Of a stretch of 64,000 bases of DNA, positions 32,830-43,915 are shown piece by piece. Source of the stretch: Aedes albopictus (lineage: Eukaryota > Arthropoda > Insecta > Diptera > Culicidae); the NCBI RefSeq assembly GCF_035046485.1, contig NC_085138.1:27472878-27536877 (forward strand), read 5' to 3'. Position 1 is the stretch's first letter. Each line of letters opens with the position of its first letter. Below the pieces are notes generated by a model, which was not told where the DNA came from, made no database searches, and worked only from the letters and a program-made list of their open reading frames with translations. Position numbers and translations under genes: made by a program.

Positions 32830-33340
32830 TATATGTTGCATGGTTCTAGATATAAGTTTCTGATACATTTTATAAATATCTCCAGTGAGTGTCTATGGAA
32901 TTGTGAATTAAAGGTGCAGAAGTGCAAATTGAACGAAGAACAATTCGACTAGCTGCTGCTTTAGTGCGGCTGCCTTTGGTATACGTAAAACGAGAAAAAA
33001 TATGTACGGCTTTTTTTAACGTAAAATGTAAAATTTGGCGTATTCGATTTTCAATGCTATAGGGGCTGGTTATTGATAGTCCACATATTTGTTTTGCTTC
33101 CATTCAATGAGTCATTGGCAAAGGTAAGTTGGAATGTCTGTAATTATTGGGTATTTTCCATCTGAAATTGGAATTGACGCATATGACGAAGTAAATTTCT
33201 ATATCCTATTTTGTGTTTATCTTAAATTTTTTAGAGTCTTCTCATCAAACATGGAAAATCACTGAGTTTCTCTGAGATAAGCTATCTAAACATCTCAAAA
33301 CCTTAAAAAATATAAAAGTATATTTGTTTTATTTTGCCGA
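32830..33340. other. Nothing recognised
   Basis: Ordinary AT-rich sequence between an inverted-repeat element and a satellite field. Confidence 0.35.
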
Positions 33341-33344
33341 TTCC

Positions 33345-33837
33345 AGAAGGACTCCCGGGAGCGATCCATTAAAGAATAACTGAAAGAATCTCATCATTAT
33401 TCCTTGAAAAAATCCTGGAGGAATCTCAGACAGAATCGTGGAGAGAATCCCAGGATAAACATCCGAAAGGATTCCAAGGGATATCATTGGAAGAATTTCG
33501 GAAGGTTCCTTGAAAGAATCCCGAAAGGAATTCCAAATGGAAATCCAGAATAGATTCTTGGAATCCTTGTCAAAATCCTGGAGGAATCCCAGGAAAAAAT
33601 CCTAAAAAAGCGGAAAGATTAATTAAAGAACCCCAAGAATAATCTCGGAAGAAAACATTGAAGAAATTCCAGGGTTAATTCCTGATGGAGTGCCTGAAGG
33701 AATGCTAGAAAGAAACCAAGGAAAAAATTTTGAAGAAAAAGTATCCTCTGAAATCCAACGAAATAATCCCGAAAGAAATCTCTGAGAGTATTCATGAAAA
33801 AAAAAATCCAGGAGAAATGTTCAAATGAATCTCGGCA
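33345..33837. repeat. 12-bp degenerate satellite field, left of SINE
   Basis: GGAATCC/GAAAGAATCCC units at about 12-bp spacing. The field resumes at 34299 after the SINE. Confidence 0.7.
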
Positions 33838-33851
33838 ATGAACGCCACAAG

Positions 33852-34284
33852 CCGGGGCCCGTGGTTGGTCACACGTTCGCTTCATATGCGGATGATCATG
33901 GGTTCGATTCCCAGCCCCGGCACTTGCAATTTTTCGTCAGTTGCTTTTCCCCCGAGAGCAACTGACACTGACCCTCTTCTGAGCCCCATGGCTCAAACGG
34001 ACCCGGATACCTGGACATAGGCGAACTGCTACTCATAATGGATCCCCAATCGGACTGGAAAGGAACAACGGCCATCCATCATCATCCTTGTGCTCATCAT
34101 TCTACTAGGTATAAAGTAGAAAAATTGAAAGCAGCAGAAAGGCAACCAGTTCGATAAAGTAGAATAGAACCTAGGCGCTGTCCAAAAATGTAAGTGCAGC
34201 TGTCAATTGAAATTGCTCACGTAGTGCCCCAGTGGACAACAGAACTGTAAATTAGGTTAAGTGATCAAGAATAAAAAACAAAAA
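33852..34284 (+). mobile_element. tRNA-derived SINE with Met-like head
   Basis: The head folds as a near-complete cloverleaf: a 7-bp acceptor stem GCCGGGG/CCCCGGC, an anticodon stem TTCGC/GCGGA around TTCATAT (CAT anticodon position), and a T-arm with GGGTTCGATTCCC. About 360 bp of unrelated body follows, ending A-rich (AATAAAAAACAAAAA). A target duplication AATGAACGCCA(C/G)AAG flanks it (33837-33851 and 34284-34298, one mismatch). The body and duplication show it is a SINE and not a tRNA gene. It landed inside a 12-bp satellite field. Confidence 0.82.
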
Positions 34285-34298
34285 ATGAACGCCAGAAG

Positions 34299-34595
34299 AA
34301 GTGCCGGCAGAAATCCCTAAAGAAATCTAGGATGTAATTTCTGGAGGATTCTACCGAATCAACCATTGAGTGATTTTTCGGAAAAATCCTCAAAGAGTAC
34401 CCAGTAAAATTAATAAAGAAATTGCAGAATTGCTGAAGGGATTCCGGAAAGATTTCTTGAAGAAATTTGAAGAAATTTCTAAAAGAAATACAAAAAGAAA
34501 AATCAGAATTCCGGTATCATTGCTAACGAAATTCCGGAACAAAAAAAAAATCCTGAACGAATCCTTGACATACTCCTGCAGGAATCAGTGAAAAC
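34299..34595. repeat. 12-bp degenerate satellite field, right of SINE
   Basis: Continuation of the field at 33345-33837, with A-rich drift toward the right end. Confidence 0.65.
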
Positions 34596-35105
34596 GTGGT
34601 AATACAAGATTGAAGCACTAGAATGGGTTAGCGCAAAATTTTAAGGAGAAGCATCACAGAATACAAATATGGCTGCCACAATAGCCGACCTGGTCCCCTA
34701 CTCACGTTTTCAAGAGCACCAATCCTGAAAATTCGTAAACAAATGCACTCGATTTAGCAAAGCTGCTTCTTTTTGCAAGTGAGCAAAGTCAGGAGAAACA
34801 AGTGTGGCTTGGTTCGATGCTTCGTTCGTCAGATTTCTGCGTCTAAATTTTGTATGTAACATTTCAATGAGATTTTTTGATGTTTCACCTTAAACGCGGT
34901 TATCTCGAATTTGTGTTTACAGAACTGCATAATCATCTTGTCATTTCATTCCATCGTCATTCCAGAGATATTCGCAAATATTCGCAAAATTTAGTGTAAT
35001 ACAGAAAACGTTGTCAATCGATTCAATTATTTGAAAATTGCTTCGGTAATTACAGGAATAGTTTTCACTTTTTTGGGAATTCCCTCGACGATTCTTTCCC
35101 GAATT
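34596..35105. other. Nothing recognised
   Basis: Ordinary sequence. No frame or repeat pattern stands out apart from ATATTCGCAAATATTCGC (about 34970). Confidence 0.35.
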
Positions 35106-35108
35106 CTC

Positions 35109-36012
35109 TCAACGTTGGGGCAGCCAATTAATCGTCCCATAATAAATTAAAAAGTTTCCATAAATAATTCGAAAATTACCAATAAATAATTAGGGGTGGA
35201 AGCAATAATAAACTAGAAAAGTTCCATAAACAATTCAAAAAGCGCATAAATAAATCAAAACTTCCCATGAATAATTGATTTTCTAGCAATAAAAAATGTA
35301 AGAATTTCCACAAATAAATCAACAATTGCAATAAAAAACTATATTTTTTCCAACAAAAATTTTCGAACATACTACATTATAGAACTATGATAGAAAGACT
35401 GAAACTGTTGTGCAATTTAACAGACAATCGCTTGCTGTCCGAACTCGCTAACGCTCGTCGGACTTAAAAAAGGGATAACATCTCTGTTCGCATTATACCG
35501 GGCAAATTCTTGGATCTGTGGATTGCCTAGAACCGAATCGACGCAGTTATGGCGCATCGGATTTCGGAAACATCGGCGGCCTTCTGCCGCCTCAGTTCCT
35601 CAATCCTCTATGCGGCTTCGCCGCATGGCTCAGCCGGTACTTTTACTTTGCTCATCAGTTCCTATTTATTGCTAAATTTTCAATTGCTTTTTTGATGTTT
35701 TTCAATTGGGAATTTTTAAATTATTTATGGAAAAATCAGATTTATTTATGGAAAATTTTAACTGTTTTGGTGGAAAAAATGTAGTTATTTATTGAAATTA
35801 TTGAATTATTCGTGGAAATTCCGACGTTTTTTATTGCTCGAAAATCAATTATTTATGGGAAATTTTGATTTATTTATGCACTTTTTGATTTGTTTATGGA
35901 AATTTTTTAGTTTATTATTGCTCCCACCCCTACTTCTTTATTGGCAATTTCTGATTTTGTTACGGAAAATGATCACTTTTTTAAGAGTCGTTTATATTTT
36001 AGCCCAACGTTG
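35109..36012. mobile_element. Foldback element with GC-rich hairpin core
   Basis: 35109-35370 reappears inverted at 35730-36012. Shared strings include AACGTTGGG at the tips, GGGGTGGRAGCAATAATAAAC, and a set of CATAAATAAATCAAAA units. Mirror-image frames at 35176-35370 (minus) and 35792-36133 (plus) confirm the symmetry. The arms consist of AATTATTTATGG-like 12-mers. The ~360-bp core is unlike the arms, being GC-rich with three strong hairpins. No transposase. Confidence 0.75.
35437..35626. other. Three GC-rich hairpins in the foldback core
   Basis: GTCCGA...TCGGAC (35437-35463), GGCGGCCTTCTGCCGCC (about 35575-35592) and ATGCGGCTTCGCCGCAT (35610-35626). The last has a C-TTCG-G loop, which is exceptionally stable in RNA. 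The composition contrasts sharply with the AT-rich arms. Confidence 0.7.
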
Positions 36013-36700
36013 GTTATTAAAACAGCAATATTTGAGGGAATTTTTCTTATATATTTTTTTAAAATCCTTCGGCAGTTTCGCTGAACATTCGTTTGGTAAT
36101 CCCTTTGGGAATATAACCGGATTTTTTTTTTGAAAAAAAAAACGGTCGGAAATTTAATTTGACCATGGCGTATTCTTCCGGATGTTCCTTTCAATTATTT
36201 GGCAATTTCTTAACGAATTCCATTTATTTATTTTTGATTCTTTTCGGCGATTCCTTTGGAATTTGTTTCGTCAATTTCATTGGAAATGTCTTCAAAAATT
36301 GATATCACTTTTTTTTGAGCATTTCTATGATATTTTCTTTAAAATATTACATTTAAGGATTTGAAATTTGGTGAACATTTTTTTTCGGAAATTTCTTGAG
36401 AATTTTCTACGTCAAATCCATTTAAAAATCCAATGCGGGCATTTTTGCTGTGTGAGACGAAACGGCTTTTCTTTAGCAATTTTATTGAAATTCCTTCTGA
36501 GATTTGCCTGTATTTTGATAATTTTAATTTTGGGAACTGTTTCGCTAATGCCTTTGGAGAACGCAAAATTACTTGGGATTTTTTTGGATTCCTCTGGAAA
36601 ATACTTGGGCTAATCATTTAGACAATTTCTCAAGCAATAATTTTATCAATTTTTTCCTCGTTTTCAAAACAATAGTAGAACATTACTGGAAATTGAGCAA
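36013..36700. repeat. T-rich 12-bp satellite variant
   Basis: Units of TTTGGAATTTGTTTCGTCAATTTC type, the same variant as 18240-19640. Frames here are low-complexity F/L/I-rich. Confidence 0.6.
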
Positions 36701-38480
36701 AAAATATTAAAATTCGGGAAAATCAAATGCGTTAAAACAGCTTTTCGGAAGCAATCATTTGTGGCGCGCAAAAAGCCTAATCAAGTCAGCAGTGGTATTG
36801 ATGACTAACATGCGTGATAGCGCGGCTAAATTACATGGAAGCAAATATATTGTTCTCCGGACATGTTGTAGCAAACATATCCAAGAAAGCGGCCACGGAA
36901 TGGTGGTTTGAGCTATGATACCATGTAGTATGGGAATCTATCGATTGGTCTTGATTAGTAGTAGGGTGCAGGGTTGGGTTGAAGGTTAAGGCACAGATAA
37001 CAGATGTTTATCCTAGAACAAAATTTAACTCAAAACTTGTGTTAAAACTGAAAAAAAAAAACGAATACGTTGCTCACTTCTTCCATCTATACAACCAATT
37101 GATACAGTAATTGCTATCTAACAGTGATTACATTAGTTTACAGCATTTTTGAACTTGGTAAGCTGATGATCATTTTTGGTATAGAATCATGCCCTGAGTT
37201 CGAAAACGCGAAAGAAAAAAAATACAGTAGAGTGGAAATTTTTTCGACTTTCCATACAAGGTTGATGATTTGAAAACGATTTTTGTTCTATTTTTAAGCA
37301 AAGTCGCTCACTTCAAACATTTCATCCTCCGTAATCAATGCTCCGATTGAGCTGAAATTTTTAATGTAACTTGCCTACATATGATATGTCAAATAAACGT
37401 CAAGAAAGAATTTTTAAGTTGGTTTTTTCTTATTGAAAAAAATACATTTCTTCAAAAAATTTTGGGATTTTTTTTCTAAAATTTAAGAAGATCGTCCCTA
37501 AAACTCGCCAATATCTTGAATTTCATCAATCTCTCACAAAACCTGTATTCAGATGATCGAATGGTATTGTATTCAGCTTTTAATTTATGGAAAAAGATTT
37601 AAAATTGGTTGAACAAAACGCAATATATTTGAATTTTTGTAAATTATATATTTTGAAAAGTTGCAAAACTCGATAATGAGCTAAAACTCAAAAACTGTTC
37701 TACTTAAAATTTTTTGAAGGTCGGTTTTGAAATCAGCACTAAATTGTGTTTCAAAAATTTTGGTCGTTGACAGAAGTTCACGACTTTCGTTTTATTTTGT
37801 AAACTTGTGTTATTAGCGTTTGCCATTTGCACTCAAGCGTTATTGTGAATGCGATCGTTGCGCCATATCTAAATGGTCGCTGTAGTGAGCACAGATTTAT
37901 GTTAAAAAGATTTATAATAACCAAATGTTAGGAACAGTTCATTCATATCAATGATAGGAAGAAGGAATCTTAAATTTCTATTTAATTTGACTAAATTGGA
38001 TTTGTGATCAAATCGTTTTGTTCAGTGTACTGCTTGCGAAATAAACATCGCATAGCCTGTGGGAAAGCTTTGTGTTGTGCTTTCGAAACGAAAGCATGTT
38101 CGAGCCTGCCTTCGGTTCGGGTGCGCTCGCTTGAGTCGCATGAATGAAATGGATGAGAATGAGGGATGTGATAGAGCGAGACAGGTACATGGTGGTGCTA
38201 AACATGGCTTCGGCACTCGCGTCGGTCGACCGGAATGGTGATTGCCATGAACAGTTGCGGAGTCAGTTTGTTAACGATTTTTGCGTCGGACGGATGTTCG
38301 TTTATATGAAGTGAATGAACGGATTTTTCGGTCAGGTTACGATTGAACCGTCGGTTTTTACTGCGGATTGTGCGGATAATGCTGCGGATACTACAGTCGC
38401 TAGTAAGGTTTCCTTATTGAAATGACAGTTAAAAGTGTTTACACACATTTCCTATGTTAGCATGAACGTCTGTTATCTGT
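36701..38480. other. No gene recognised; AT-rich then a CG-richer island
   Basis: 37190-37800 is very AT-rich with homopolymer runs and may be the interior of an old transposable element. 38040-38260 is CG-richer, with small frames on both strands. No domain recognised. Positions 36820-36960 include GTAGCAAACATATCC and TATCGATTGGTC fragments reminiscent of the 135-bp satellite. Confidence 0.35.
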
Positions 38481-38484
38481 GATT

Positions 38485-38660
38485 AGGGTAGATGGTAGGG
38501 TAAAGGGTAGGTTAGACGGGAAAGTCGGTTGGGTGAAGGGTAGAGTAGAGCGTAAGTTAGAGAGTCAGAAGGTAGAGGGTTAGGATTGACGGTAGGACAG
38601 ACGGTTGGGTAGAAGGTTATAGTGTAGGGTAGTATGGTGCTAAAGGGTAGAGAGTAGGAT
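38485..38660 (-). repeat. CTACCCT array, minus orientation
   Basis: A GGGTAGAGGGTTAGG-type purine-rich array, the reverse complement of the 16250-16645 array. It joins a GAATTCC field through the same junction sequence (GAGATACCTTCAG on this strand). Confidence 0.7.
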
Positions 38661-38679
38661 GAAGAAATAAGATGAGATT

Positions 38680-39475
38680 TTCTCGAGATACCTTCAGTAA
38701 TTCTTTCCGGGATTTCTTCAGGCATTCCTCTCGAGACTATTCCCAGGATACATCAGGGGATTCTTCCAGATGTTCCTTTTGGAATTCCTGTAGGTATTAC
38801 TCTTGAGAGTTTCTGCAGGGATTGCTGCAGAAGTGGAATATTCAAAAGCATACTTTTAGGTATTTTATTCGGCATTCCTTCAGAAAATTGTGCTAGAATT
38901 CTTTCAAAGATTCCTTCCGGGATTCATATTGTGATTCGTTAAGGGGCTCTTCCCGATAAAGAATATAGATTTCTGACGAGATTTTCTCAGGCAATCCTCG
39001 ATTTTCTAGGTATTTATGCCGGAGTTTGTGATTGGATTCCTTCAAAATATTTTCTCGAGTTTTTTTTTTAATAATTCTATTCTTCTATGATTCTTTCAGG
39101 GATTCCTGCTCAGCTTATAGCCGGGAATCCTGCCATGATTCCTCTAAGGAATTCTGGCCGGCATTCCTTCAAAGATTCCTACTGGTACTCTTTCAAAGAT
39201 TTCTGTCAAGATATATTCAGAGGACGGAATGGGAATATGAGTGCCAGGATTCCTGGTAGTATTCCGTGAAAGATTATTACCAGGATTTTTTAAGGATTCC
39301 TTTCGGGATTCCACTAATTCCTCCCGGGATTTCTTCTGTGATTGTTTCAGGGGTTTCTGCCGAGCTTCCAGCCGAGATTCCTTTCACGATTCTTTCAGAT
39401 ATTTCTACCAGAATGCCTGTGGGAAATTCTCCTGGAATTCATTCAGAAATTTCTGTCGGGATTGATTTATACAAT
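38680..39475. repeat. 12-bp degenerate satellite field
   Basis: GGGATTCCTTCAGGCATTCC-type units, opposite phase to the 4-6 kb field. Four overlapping plus-strand frames (39032-39496) are repeat artefacts. Confidence 0.75.
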
Positions 39476-40090
39476 CTTCTGTATGAACAATTTTGAACTT
39501 TAATGTGAAACGTAACACTGTTGTAGACACATTCCCTTCTTCAATAGAGTTACGTTGTTTATGTAGAATCGCTGAATAATTTCTACAGAGGAAAAGAAAG
39601 TATCAAAACAGATCATGAGTTAGAGCTAATGAGAGTGGAATAGTAAGAGAAAAATAGAGAAACAGAGAGAAATAGGCTTTTTGATACACGCTCAGAAAAC
39701 CGTTCTGATAAACGTGAATAAACAAACGCAAATATGAGAACAAGCAAATATACACCGTGAACTGGAACTAGTTCCAGCTGTCAATTGGGCGTTCTAGAAA
39801 CGTGAAATCTAGTTCACGGTGTACATTTCTTATTGTTGTTATCGTTGCTATGCATAGTTCCCGTTCGTTCCCGTTGCCGTGATTGGGAGTTCACGTATAT
39901 CGGAACGGTTTTTTTTTTTACGTGTACACTTCGATATTTCTACTAAACCATGATGTCATCTGACAGTAATTTTATTATTCTTCTTGAGTAGTTATAGTCT
40001 CTTTCACTCATTATAAATGCATTGTATCTATGTTGATCAGAATACAATGAAAGTATAAAAGTTAAGCTAAAATAGAGCTGTTCTTTGTAT
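39476..40090. other. No gene; purine-rich stretch
   Basis: A GAGA-type purine-rich run lies at about 39600-39680. A short hairpin element is annotated separately at 39751-39823. Otherwise nothing recognised. Confidence 0.35.
39751..39823. repeat. Short inverted-repeat element
   Basis: TACACCGTGAACT at the left is the exact complement of AGTTCACGGTGTA at the right; total 73 bp. A minimal MITE or its remnant. Confidence 0.55.
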
Positions 40091-40095
40091 TATGT

Positions 40096-40195
40096 CAAAC
40101 GGCATTATGCCAAATGACCGTTAAGCCAAATGACCATTATGCCAGATGGCTTTATGCCGAACGGCATTATGCAAATGGCATTATGCCAAATGGGG
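40096..40195. repeat. GGCATTATGCC palindromic minisatellite
   Basis: Six to seven imperfect copies of GGCATTATGCCAAAT/GACCGTTAAGCCAAAT in about 100 bp. The GGCATTATGCC core is a near-perfect palindrome. Confidence 0.7.
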
Positions 40196-40573
40196 TAGAG
40201 CCTTTTCATGAAATCATGTTCATTTTATTGAAACTTGATATTATTTTTTTGAAGAAGACACTTAACACTCAACGCTCCATAACGGGTTAATGAAAACAAA
40301 ATAAAAACCTGGGATTTTCAGGTGGAAATCCTAGAAAAATGGGAACATAAATCTTGAACGGGTCACAACTGAATCGTGAGCATTTACTTCAACAGTAAAT
40401 GCAAACAATTTACAAGATCCGTCCCACAAAGGGTTTTTAATGTGCGTATTTCGTAACATCCTAGAGTTATTCAGTCAGTTAGACAAGTATAATCTATTAT
40501 TGCATTACTTCAGTAAAATGATCAATGCTTAAGTTTAGCGTAATGAAATTCCAGCCGCGTAAAGCTGGGAAAA

Positions 40574-40757
40574 TATTTTTTTTTCTATCTGTATTAAAGA
40601 GATTGTTAGCCCTAGGCTAGGTCATCTCGGGACCCACGATTTACTTCCCTTCCGAAGGAAGAACTCACATTTTGCGAGTTTGTCGGGAGTGGGATTCGAT
40701 CCCAGGATCCCCAGGTGATAGTCATGTGTTCTAACCATCACACCAGGTCCGCTCCAC
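40574..40757 (-). mobile_element. tRNA-derived SINE, minus strand
   Basis: On the minus strand: a head with TGGTGTGATGGTTAGAAC (A-box region) and GGGATCGAATCCCAC (B box), a short body with a GTTCTTCCTTCGGAAGGGAAG hairpin and GACCTAGCCTAGGGC, and a tail ending CAGATAG then A9. The acceptor arm does not pair well, so it is not a tRNA gene. Confidence 0.7.
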
Positions 40758-40909
40758 TCATTTTCATGTTAAATTCAACTACAGTCGAATCCAACAAGAT
40801 GCATTATATCTTGTGTCTCATGTCATTTAAAAATAACAAACAAGAACGTAGACTTCGATGGTTCAGAAGTGTTGAATATCCCAAGAAATCAAAGTGAGCA
40901 TACTGGCAA

Positions 40910-41074
40910 GGGGCTGTCCATTGATTACGTAAGGGAATTTTTGCGATTTTTCGACACCCTCACCCCCTCTTGTAAGATTTTTTGTACGACAGCCCGAATA
41001 TTTTTGTATGGCGCGTAAGATTTTTCAAATCCCCCCTCCCCCCAAAAATCCTTACGTAATTAATGGACAGCCCC
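40910..41074. mobile_element. MITE with GGGGCTGTCCATT termini
   Basis: A 165-bp element. GGGGCTGTCCATTGATTACG at the left mirrors CGTAATTAATGGACAGCCCC at the right, and inner GTAAGATTTTT blocks are also mirrored. Non-coding. Target duplication unclear. Confidence 0.75.
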
Positions 41075-41388
41075 CAACTATTAACTCGAATTTATAACAA
41101 TTTCTTACAAAAATTAACAACTAAGTATGTAAACGTCCGTCAAATATTCAGTTTATAACAGGCCCTTGAGTGTGAAAATCGTACTAAGTGACTCACCGGC
41201 CTAATCCTGTCCAGAATTTAAAAGAAAAAAGAAATGATACCACATATTAAAAAAACTACATACAATAACTCACCAGTTAGAATTTCGAAGCCCTACGAAG
41301 CATTTTTGTAAAAAAAATACCGAACCTCTCAAGCTCTATTCAAATGTTCCTAAAGATGTGTTGGTTTTGTAATGGTTTTAGAACCTTC
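41075..41388. other. Nothing recognised
   Basis: Ordinary AT-rich sequence between two MITEs. Confidence 0.35.
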
Positions 41389-41392
41389 TTAA

Positions 41393-41477
41393 GGCGACAC
41401 TGGAAGATTTTTCTATTTTTTTTGGTTTTTGATTTTTTATAAAATAACGAAGCAATATTTTCAAAACCAGTTTCGCC
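41393..41477. mobile_element. TTAA-flanked MITE, copy 2 (short)
   Basis: GGCGACACTGGAAG at the left and CCAGTTTCGCC at the right, flanked by TTAA on both sides (41389-41392, 41478-41481). The left ~80 bp matches 2921-3000. It is an internally deleted relative of the 348-bp copy. Confidence 0.75.
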
Positions 41478-41481
41478 TTAA

Positions 41482-41744
41482 GCCTGTATGACTTGGCGTT
41501 GCTTCTTCGATATGATTCTTAGATGTTTGAGCAATGGATCCACAGACAAAACTAGTAGTCAGATGAAGTTTGTTCAGTCCAGTGGAGACTTCAACGACTA
41601 TTCATGCTCGGTATTAACTCCGCTGAGTATAGATTGTCGAATCTACCTACAAGCGCAAGCAGCGTTCTCTTGCTGTATCACAAATAAAGTTTTTACTCAC
41701 ATAGACACTTACATACATACTAGTTTTATTAGTTTACCTCTAAA
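41482..41744. other. Nothing recognised
   Basis: An 88-codon frame at 41488-41754 shows no domain and ends in the satellite. Probably chance. Confidence 0.3.
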
Positions 41745-42425
41745 ACCCATCTGAAGCTCCCGAGAACTACTTTTAAACCCATGGAACCCACTGAAACGCC
41801 ATGAATCCCCTGAACTCTTTTGAAACGTCCTTAAGGCCCCGTAAACTTCTCCTAAACTCTTCCGAAGCTTCTGAAACTCCCTGGAATGCCTCGACACACC
41901 TATAAAATCCCTCTGAAATTCCCGAAAATTACACCGACAAGATTCATCTTTGTAACCCCGGAGAGCCCTCTGAAACCACTTCGTAAGCCCCAAGACACCT
42001 AAACTCTCTTAAGCTCTTCATAAAGCTCCCTTAAACCCCTGTATGCTCCCCACAAAGTTCTAGAGAACTCCCCAGAAACCCTTTGAAGTCACTTGAAACG
42101 CTTTGAAACCTTTCTGAAACCCTCTGAGCCTTCCAGAAACTTATCATAAACCTCCGACAGCTTCTTGAGACCCCTAAAAACCCCTGAAATGCTTTGAAAC
42201 ATCTCGAAACCTCCCTAAACCCTTCAGAAGGTTTTCTTAAACCCCAAGGTAGCCCTTTCGAAGCGTTTGGGAACTACTTTGAAGCACCCTAAATCCCACT
42301 GAAACGCCTAGAAACTTTTCTGCAGATCCGTTGTAGGTTTTCAGAAGCCCCCGGGAACTCTTTTGAAACTCTTGAATTGTAGGGGTATTTACGGAGTTTT
42401 TAACGCCTTGAAATCTTGCCCTCTT
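41745..42425. repeat. C-rich variant of the 12-bp satellite
   Basis: CCTGAAACGCTTTGAAACC-type units as at 12560-13555. Minus-strand frames are artefacts. Confidence 0.7.
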
Positions 42426-42528
42426 AAAAACGAAAGCGATCATGTGACTCACTTCATTGAAAGGTGGAAGCAGTACAACAGTGAAACATTATAATTTCTA
42501 GAAGTGATGCAAATGAAAAGAGAACACT

Positions 42529-43912
42529 CCCAAGTAACAATTTTGGTTTTATCGAAGTTTTTTAGCGATTGAAAAACCCTAACAATAAAACCATTGATGC
42601 CGATCAACGATCAAAAACGATCAATTCTGACTATACATGTCAATGGTTGCTCCTACGTGATTGATCTGAACTGGTACCAGTTGCACTGAGATCCAACTGA
42701 ATAAGGGGCTGGGACATTCCACTTATTCTCAAAGTGCAATTTTAGCAGCTCATGCATATTTGATCAATAACGGCGCCGGCCAAGTCCTTATAGTCAGCTG
42801 GGAAGGGAAAGGGAATGTTAGAGTGTACTGGTTGTTGCTACTAGAGACCGAGAGCACTCTGCGTCCCCACAACCCGCACGGACTGGGGTATTTGTTAGAC
42901 GGAAAGGATGGGTGATCTGGGAGTCACTGTTGGGTCGGTGATGCGATCCATGGATAGGGTTATTTATAGTGTTCGTGATAGATTGTGTGGTGAATAAGGT
43001 GAATAAGGTAAAGCGGCACAGCACGCTTTGGTTGCATAACTTATAGGCGTTATATATACACTGTGCTGTGAGTGGAAGTTGGAAGGGAGGGAAACGACTT
43101 TTTTCAATTCGTTTCTGGTTCTAGCGATGGCTATGAGCATATGAATATACATGAGTTGTATATCTAGAGAAGAGAGAGCGAGAGAAAGTGGATAGAAAGA
43201 TACAAAGTAGGATGAAAAGGACGGGCCAGGGATTGAACCCATGACCTTCTGCATACGAATCAGAAGCGGTAGCCACTAGACCACCAAGCCCGTCGCTAAC
43301 AATAAAACCATTGATGCCGACTTCAAAGTCAAAATGTACTTTATCTGAAAACAAAATGACGGAAACGTGTCGAATCGTTAAGTTTGATCTTGAGCTGTTC
43401 ATGAAATCATAAACATGAGTAATGATTTTTCAGTATTTACATAAATTATGATGGCTAGGCCACATGTTTTTTACTGACAAAACTCTGTGTTCCTGATAAT
43501 TTCTCCAATAGGGCTAACCCTCCTGAGGTGGCCATAACTGAGCTCATGATAGAGATAACGGTTTTATCACAGCATTTCTTGATATATGATACGGCCACGA
43601 AATTTTTGGTTGGTTTTGAACATTGCCCCACAGTTTTGTATATTTGTTTACAACAACCGACAACAACCGCAAATTCAAGTTTTATTGGAATGGCATATAA
43701 TAAATGATAAAACCAATTCATGACCACTTGCAAGTCTTTAACTGACGATGTTTATAGCAGAAGTTATATGATAGTTTTATGGAATGCCAAAGGTGCAAAG
43801 CAAAAAAACTACCACATAAAACTAATATAGAACAACTAGCTTTTTCACATGCTCGTATAAAACCAGGATAAAACATGAATAAACCTCCAAGGCATGCTGT
43901 TTGTTACTTGGG
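42529..43912. mobile_element. CCCAAGTAACA element interrupted by a SINE
   Basis: The left end CCCAAGTAACA mirrors the right end TGTTACTTGGG. ACT flanks both sides (42526-42528 and 43913-43915), a 3-bp duplication. Removing the SINE insertion and one copy of its duplication leaves about 670 bp of AT-rich, non-coding interior. It shares terminal motifs with the elements at 25116 and 32304. Confidence 0.72.
42604..43295 (-). mobile_element. Large tRNA-headed SINE with 25-bp target duplication
   Basis: Minus strand. The head at 43295 starts GACGGGC and pairs with GCCCGTC in a 7-bp acceptor stem. It has TGGTCTAGTGGCTACCGC (A box) and GGGTTCAATCC (B box). A ~600-bp body ends at 42604 in TTGATCG-type repeats. 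Identical 25-bp direct repeats (42579-42603 and 43296-43320, core AACAATAAAACCATTGATG) bracket it precisely. 692 bp is long for a SINE, so the body may be composite. It is nested inside the CCCAAGTAACA element. Confidence 0.8.
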
Positions 43913-43915
43913 ACT

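Noticed and set aside
33852..33925. Possible tRNA-Met gene
   Set aside because: It is the head of a ~430-bp unit with an A-rich tail and a 15-bp target duplication, so it is a SINE.
43220..43295. Possible tRNA gene on the minus strand
   Set aside because: The anticodon loop is enlarged and the T-arm pairs poorly. It begins a 692-bp unit flanked by 25-bp direct repeats.
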